The position numbers were made by a program, and so were the translations under genes. Under the pieces are notes generated by a model that was given only the letters and a program-made list of their open reading frames with translations, ran no database searches and was not told where the DNA came from. Shown one piece after another: positions 58,409 to 64,000 of a stretch of 64,000 nucleotides of DNA. The first letter of the stretch is position 1. Each line of letters begins with the position of its first letter. This DNA is from Fulvia fulva (taxonomy: Eukaryota; Ascomycota; Dothideomycetes; Mycosphaerellales; Mycosphaerellaceae), in NCBI RefSeq assembly GCF_020509005.1, contig NC_063018.1:4154001-4218000 (forward strand), written 5' to 3'.

Positions 58409-60200
58409 GGTCGCAAGGATGTAGAACGAAAGACTAGACTACGAGAAAAAAAATTAGATTGACGAGAAGGCTTCAGAACATCCGATGTTATTAGTCCTTG
58501 TTCCAGTCCGCGAGATCCACAACAAAGGACGAAGATGAAAGAAGCTGTAAATGGGAAAATTATGCAAAGGAGTGTAGCGAAGGGGCGGCTATCATATCAT
58601 GCAACATGTACGAGGCAGTACCAGAAAGGGAGACGGAAGAGCGGGTCGTCGAACGGAAGTGGGCTCTTTACGGCTTCCATTATTGGACACGCAGTAGTTG
58701 AATCCATGGGCATGAATTGTTCAGTGTTAGCCGCTCGTTTGCGAGCACAACATGCAGGTACGCGTGGTCAAGCTTTGACTGGCTTGGAGGCGTGTCGGCG
58801 ACTAATTGCTGGATAAGTCGGGCCCTCCACTGAAACATCGTATCGAAGTGCCGTGATGCCGACACTCCACTTCTCTGCGCTGATTGAGTGTGATCATCGC
58901 GGCCACTCGACCTCATCAGGCCATAGATCGGCACGAGGGCCCACGTGCAGTTGCTTGAATTCGGTTGATGAACGAGTGCTAATTCCCGTGAAAGCGAACG
59001 CTTCATGAACAGCTGCTGGTGTTCAGGTCGCGGTGGGAGGTCTGGCGTGTGGCAGCCACCTAGGTCGAATCCTGACCTCATGTCTTGGAAGACGTTTTGC
59101 ATTGTCATGCCACGCGTGAGACTGTGCTATTCGTGGTTCGGGGCGTCTTGAGGCAAGTGGTTGAGTGTTTGCTGAACACACGTCGGTGCAATGACGTGCG
59201 AAACACGCTGTCGCTCGTTGGGCATCGCGCGGGTTGATGAGAATATTGCATGGTGCAGACACGAGCGGTGGTGGTGGTCGTCTCGCATCCTCTCGGTCGC
59301 CGGTCGCTAGACGCGGCCGGGCAAGTGGGCGTGCAGGCAGCAGGGCGAGCTGCTCGCGATGGGGAGCTCTCTTGCAGCGGGAGGACAGGAGTCGCGTTGC
59401 TCCTGCTCTGGTTGTTGGCGTTGCATACATCGGCCTGTGACCTGCGACCAGAGGCACGTTGAACGGTGTCACTCCTGAGCAGTGGTGGCCGCTCCTTCCA
59501 CAGCACAGCACGGGCGTGTCTTGCCGCAGAGGGTCGCGAATCGGTGTGTGCCACCATGTCCAGTATTACGCGTCGGTCGTTGGTGGCTGTCTATCTCTAC
59601 CTCCTCCTGCTCAGTCATGACCGCTGGAGTGTCGACTCTTCCGGAATTGAGAGGCTGTGTCGAAAGCCATGCTGTGATAAGGCCGATCGGCATGTTATTA
59701 GTATTGCATTGTGAAAATGCAGGACAGAGTCCTGGGTGAGCAGTGTGTTGTTTCTACGTGGGATCAGTCAGATATCGGTGTCTATGCAGCACTGAGTCCA
59801 AGGTCGTGCCTGCTGATGAAATGTGCTCATACCGACGCATTCCGCATTCCGCTCAGACCCCTGTCAGTGTCACGAAATCCAGGCCACATGTCGTCGCCAA
59901 GTTCGTGTTGCTACTTTCACACGTCATCAACATGATACCTCGCCTGCCATTGCACTATCGCCGCCATCTCGATGTGACGTCTAGTCTATTCATACGAGGA
60001 TGGACTGCATCGTGTTCCACAGCAGGTTGGGCGGCTCCAGCAGGTCAGCTCCCAACCTTTGTCCGCTCAAAGGAAGTAGGCTGCCGGAGGTGGATAAGTC
60101 AGTAGGCCACACTCACCCTTTGGCGGGGTCTCCAGGTATGTATGAGCGGTAAAGATGCTACTCATATCGCACTCAAAGCCATCGGAATCGGCCATAAGCA
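58409..60200. other. Intergenic, no gene recognised
   Basis: 1.8 kb upstream of tyrosinase. Short frames on both strands (longest about 160 codons on the minus strand, near 57,700-59,560) have arginine- and proline-rich shadow composition and no family resemblance. Confidence 0.5.
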
Positions 60201-60224
60201 TCGAAAGGAGTCCTCACGTCCCAT

Positions 60225-60692
60225 GGCAAGCTGCACAACATGGACATCTCAGCCATCGCCGCAGGCTTTGACTCGCTGACCGGCAGCTTTACCCAGCTCA
60301 GGATCAAAGGCATTGACTGAAAGGTCCTCGAAGCGAAGTGGATAACAGATCGAGGTGCACCCTCGTGGCTGGCCCTTGCAATGGCAGACTTCCCGGAGCG
60401 GCAAGTTGGCTCCTTTCGCCTGGCTTTCGAATGGACTGGCCCCTGTCTGTTTAACTCATATGGGCCACACGTACGGATAGCGTACGGCAATGATCCCATC
60501 ATCGCTGACCCACAGTGCGCCTCGATCGTGGAGGCTATGAAGAGAATGCACGGTACTGCCGAGACGGTGATCACGCGAAGTCGGAGTGTAGGCAACGGAA
60601 GAAGACGATCAACTCACTCCATGCTACGACCCTATTGTTCGTGGGACATGGGTGAGTTAATGCACCGCCGGGCTCTGTTCCAGTCAAGCTGA
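60225..60692 (+). other. Broken unknown coding fragment
   Basis: A plus-strand frame reads as plausible protein ('HNMDISAIAAGFDSLTGSFTQLRIKGID', a TGA at 60,318-60,320, then 'KVLEAKWITDRGAPSWLALAMADFPERQVGSF...'). I do not recognise it and it has no clear start. It lies directly before the phosphotransferase pseudogene and could be an unrelated relic or a badly decayed upstream exon. Confidence 0.3.
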
Positions 60693-61767
60693 CGGGCGAC
60701 ATTGGCGAAGACCTCCGTGAGCGAGCAGAGGCAAGGTACGTGATTGGGCCCATTAATAAGAGGACTTTCTACGATGGTTCCGAGGTCCACAACACTGATC
60801 ACAGAGGACCGTGTACGTACGACATTCGAGTGCTAGCGGCTTCTACTGATCAAACACAGGGTCGAAAGCATTAGACTTCATTCGATCATCCGTGCAAATA
60901 GCACACAACAGACTGATGGACGAAACATGGCGCCTAGATCATCATAAATTCCTGGGTCCCGGTATCGTCAATGATCCCAGCGAGTTATGCATTCACACAT
61001 GCCAGAAACTACTCGAACGAGTGGACGCTATTGTCCCATATATGACTCCCAAGGACCCAGAGATGACCAAAGCAACTTTGTGGCACAGCGATCTCCACCA
61101 CAACAACATCGTCCACAAAGACGGTCAGATCTCAGCCATGGTCGACTGGCAAGGCGTATGGGCCTGCCCCCTCTACCTTACCGCCAAAGATCTGAACCCC
61201 ATCCAGCTGCCCCCTGACTTCGGGGAATTGAAGCTCTAGCTCTTCAAAGACTTCCATCAAATCGAAGACCAGGACGAGAAAGACCGCATCGAGAAGCGAG
61301 TGGTGCAATCGATCAACAACTTTGACTACGCACTCTCGACCCGAAAGCACAATCCAATCTTATCAAAGATCCGCACTCACCCAGGGCGCTACTGAGTCTT
61401 GGGATTCATGTACAGCTTGGCGATATGCGACAAGCAGGATATGAGGATTGTGACGCAGTGTTTGCTTAACTTGATTAAGCTGTGGGATGAGATTGCCCCT
61501 GGAACGGCCTGTCCTATCAGGTTTACGGACGCTGAGGTCGAGAAGCATTGCGAAGGCAGCGAAGAGCATAATAGCACTAATGAGTTTTGGGCTAAGCTGC
61601 CGATCGGTCGTGGTGGTTACTGTCGACACTTTGAGTATCAGGAGATGTGGGAGATGTTTGACAAGGTGCGGCGCGATGGATTACGGGATCTGAAGGGAGA
61701 ACAACGAGAGGCGATAGAGAGATCGATGCGGTGGATGGAGACGGGTAAGTCATACAATCCAAGGTGA
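60684..61767 (+). pseudogene. Aim9-like aminoglycoside-phosphotransferase-fold pseudogene
   Basis: Two recognisable exons, 60,684-60,812 and 60,860-61,767, joined by a clean 47-nt intron (GTACGT...CACAG) that restores HRGPW. Family marks: RYVIGPINKRTFY, HRGPW, the catalytic loop LWHSDLHHNN (HxDxxxxN) and the metal site AMVDWQG. Downstream, TAG (61,237-61,239) and TGA (61,393-61,395) interrupt a frame that otherwise continues the family's C-terminal part ('TDAEVEKHCEGSEEHN'). Both stops could be single C-to-T changes (CAG, CGA). The N-terminal lobe is not recognisable. The intact-looking relative begins at 63,078. The family acts in or near mitochondria in yeast (Aim9), with unknown substrate. 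Confidence 0.7.
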
Positions 61768-61876
61768 AAGATCAATGACATTGAAGGACTCGTGCTACTC
61801 GGATTACAACTGTAAGAGAGCGGGATCTACACTTACCTCCAGCATGCGCGCTGTAGCTATACCACTCAACTTGTTT

Positions 61877-62502
61877 CTAGCCGCCTTTGGAGCCTCCTTT
61901 GCCGCCTGTAGGGCTCTTGCTTCGGCTGCGGACTGGACTCTTGCTCTTGGACCTCGATGGACTATCCTTACCTTGACTGCTCTGTGAGCCCGACCGCTAT
62001 CGATCACAATGATTAGCTTCGCGTTTGATCGTCCAACACTAACTACTCGACGGAGGTCACATACCTTCCTCTGCCCCTTCGGCGCTTCCCTAATCTCCTC
62101 GAACGATTCCTCAAGATCAACTTGAAGCTGGACCATATCCGGGTCCTTCTCGGTATCCCAAACCGCTATGGCAACATCGTGTACCAAGTTGGCGGCCCTG
62201 CTGACGCTGGGCTCGTTGGCGTTCTTGTTGGCTTGCATCTTGATCTGGATGAGCTTCCCGTCCTTGTCGACGGACCCGCAGTCCATTCGAAATCCCAGCT
62301 GGGGGTCTTTGTCCTTGGTGGGCAGGAGGCGTGTGCCGATGTGAGCTGGGAATATCAATCAGTAGTTTACACAGGATATGATGGCTTTCGCGTGCGACAT
62401 ACCACCACGCGCCTTCTTCGCCACAGACGTCGCGTTCTGGGATGTACACATGATCTGGAGCGCGCCTCGGAAGAATTTGATGCTGATATTGTGTCGTGTC
62501 AT
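61877..62502 (-). CDS. Small unknown protein with SR-like tail
   Basis: Three exons: 62,502-62,403, 62,345-62,065 and 61,981-61,877 (introns 57 and 83 nt; GTATGT donors, CCCAG and CACAG acceptors), 161 aa. The splices are phase-consistent. The last exon is read in a different frame from the unspliced continuation and gives SPSRSKSKSPVRSRSKSP then GGKGGSKGG, a short RS-dipeptide tail. The first part ('MTRHNISIKFFRGALQIMC') and the middle ('FRMDCGSVDKDGKLIQIKMQ', 'HDVAIAVWDTEKDPDMVQLQVDLEESFEEI') match no family I know. Gly/Ser/Lys-rich and RS tails occur in RNA-binding and nuclear proteins, but no RNA-binding domain is visible here. Confidence 0.6.
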
Positions 62503-63077
62503 GGTTAAATGCGTGAGTTGTTATTGATTTGGTATCCTTGGTATGTAATTACTGATCAAGGAGTTCCAAGATGTCCTGAAGAAGTGCATTGGTGCGGACA
62601 TTGTGCATTGTTCACAGCGGTCAATAGCTGCCACTCGTGAAGCATTGAGGCGCGATGTTCGCGTGCATGCGTGACTACGGGCATTCGAAGTCTGTGGCCC
62701 GATTGCTGCATAGACGGCTTGAAGTCTGTCGCGCTGCCCTTGTACAGCTTCAAGATTGTCTCTTGCGACTCTGCGCAGAATGCTCTCTGCAGCTCGACAG
62801 TACGCCAGTGTATGCGAGCTAAACGCCTCCGCGAAGGATCGCAGACGGATCTATGAGATATGAGTCAGCTGTAAAAGCTGCACAGTGCATCTGGGTTGGC
62901 GTTTGAACACTGTCTGCAACATGTGACGCTAGTGGGGCATATCCTGTAAGTGAATGTTGCGGCACAAGCCCCTCGTTCCGGATGAGTCAGAATTGTCAGA
63001 ACTTCCATCGTTGAGCAACTTCACTTCTTGCCGCCAACGCTTGAACTTCTCGCACCTGCACGACATTGCAGACCAAC
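62503..63077. other. Divergent intergenic region
   Basis: Between the small SR-tail gene (minus) and the Aim9-like gene (plus); 575 bp, presumably a shared promoter region. No gene seen. Confidence 0.5.
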
Positions 63078-64000
63078 ATGGCGGCGCTGCGTCCCAGCGC
63101 GAGTAATACTCTCAGCAGACTACTGTCGCGACCTGCACGACATCTGACTCTGCCCTCGCACATCACTGTAAGGTATCGCCGCCACGCCACTAAATCTTCT
63201 TCAAGCACCTTCACCCGACCGAAGACTCAATTCGAGTCACTTTACCACTATGATAGCGGCCGCTGGCTTTGGAACGAGGAGGAACAGCTACGCAAGCGAT
63301 ACTCACCGTTCAATGTGTCCGGACTCGAGAAGGTGGTAGCACAGGCGGCAGGCGTGACATCATGCAAGCTACTGGGGAAGGGCGATGAAGGCAACTACAA
63401 CAAAGCAATGGCGTGCAAGTTACCCGACGGCTCTGTTGTCGTTGCGTGCATCCCAACTCCTCATGCTGGCGCACCTTTCCTCACGACAGCATCTGAGGTC
63501 GCCACGATAGAATTCGTAAGTCATCGCATGTCTGCTACACAAGCATTGAACTCACAGTGTACAGGTCCGCACCGTCCTCGACATCCCTGTGCCCAAAGTG
63601 CTGGCATGGAGTGCGACCAAGGACAACCCTGTGGAGAGTGAGTACATCGTGATGGAGAAAGTGAAGGGCGAGCAGCTCGGTGTCGTGTGGGACGACATGG
63701 GGATGGATGAGAAGCGTCGGATTGTAGAAGACCTGGTCGACATCCAGGTCAAGTTGCTATCTGTGCCGTTTGAGCGGTATGACAAGCACCCAGGTAATGC
63801 GAGGCAGTTCGCTGACAAGTGAAGCAGATTCGGATCTCTGTACTATCGGGATCATGTACCCAACAACGCGATCACGGTGCAACTGCAGGGCACCAATCTT
63901 GACGAAGAAGTGAAGCTGTGGATAGAGAAGACGTTCTGCATAGGACCCATGTCTGGACCTGACGTTCACTTCTCCGGACGGAGTAGTGTGCGCATGGATG
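63078..64000 (+). CDS. Aim9-like mitochondrial phosphotransferase-fold protein, 5' part
   Basis: Exons 63,078-63,515, 63,565-63,776 and 63,828 to beyond the window (introns 49 and 51 nt; GTAAGT...TACAG and GTATGA...AGCAG). The N-terminus is rich in Arg and Ser with few acidic residues (MAALRPSASNTLSRLLSRPARH), a mitochondrial presequence. Then follow the family signatures YDSGRWLWNEEEQLRKRYSPFNV, a Gly-rich loop with KGDEGNYNKA, ASEVATIEF-VRTVLDIPVPKVLAWS, YIVMEKVKGEQLGVVWDDM and RFGSLYYRD, in the order seen in fungal 'altered inheritance of mitochondria 9' proteins. The catalytic loop lies past the right edge. Without the second intron, an in-frame TGA at 63,820 would end it early. Confidence 0.85.

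Noticed and set aside
1..64000. CRISPR arrays, tRNA or rRNA genes
   Set aside because: No regular spacer arrays and no cloverleaf with a CCA-end context or rRNA core sequence noticed; CRISPR is not expected in a fungus.

Overview
The window comes from a filamentous ascomycete (Pezizomycotina; Dothideomycetes is my best guess, but this is inference). Genes carry short introns (about 47-111 nt) with GTAAGT/GTATGT/GTACGT donors and CAG/TAG acceptors. The gene set is typical of moulds: secreted GH43 and GH47 enzymes, a long secreted tyrosinase, an S6K-type AGC kinase and an Aim9-type mitochondrial protein. The repeats show the signature of repeat-induced point mutation (RIP).

Left part, 1 to about 37,866: a nested stack of retroelements. 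Almost all of it is hypermutated: CA and TG are nearly gone, TA is abundant and CG is kept. Reading frames can still be followed through many TAG/TAA stops. In order: an unresolved degraded stretch (1-3,959); a minus-strand Copia remnant whose 5' LTR is 6,883-7,116; a Tad-like LINE (7,116 to about 10,430) inserted at the edge of that LTR; the chromodomain end of a minus-strand Gypsy chromovirus (10,442-10,909); a plus-strand gag-only LTR element (10,910-19,353, 185-bp LTRs) that splits this Gypsy and is itself split by a complete Copia element (11,708-17,329, 235-bp LTRs, AGATC target duplication); the rest of the Gypsy pol and gag (19,354 to about 25,600, minus), with a solo Copia LTR in its RNase H (21,102-21,324, TTAGA duplication); and a second Tad-like LINE (about 26,700-37,866). 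Into that LINE sits an unmutated chromovirus (30,698-36,990, minus). Its 520-bp LTRs differ at only about 3 positions, it has a TCTAG duplication, and gag and pol are intact. It must have arrived after the hypermutation of its host LINE.

Right part, 37,857-64,000: ordinary gene-bearing DNA. From left to right: a broken unknown gene abutting the LINE tail (minus); a GH43 arabinanase (+) convergent with a trimethyllysine dioxygenase (-); an F-box-like protein (-); an S6K-like AGC kinase (+); a secreted GH47 mannosidase (+); a low-complexity charged protein (+); a cytochrome b561-type membrane protein (+) convergent with a tyrosinase (-); a broken Aim9-like phosphotransferase (+); a small protein with an SR-like tail (-); and the 5' part of an Aim9-like mitochondrial gene running off the right edge (+). 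I see no secondary-metabolite cluster or operon logic. The genes look like unrelated housekeeping and secreted functions beside a heterochromatic repeat block.

No tRNA, rRNA or CRISPR array was seen. The most useful observations are the age contrast between the intact chromovirus and its hypermutated surroundings, the stack order fixed by target duplications, and a possible spill-over nonsense mutation in the first gene next to the repeats.
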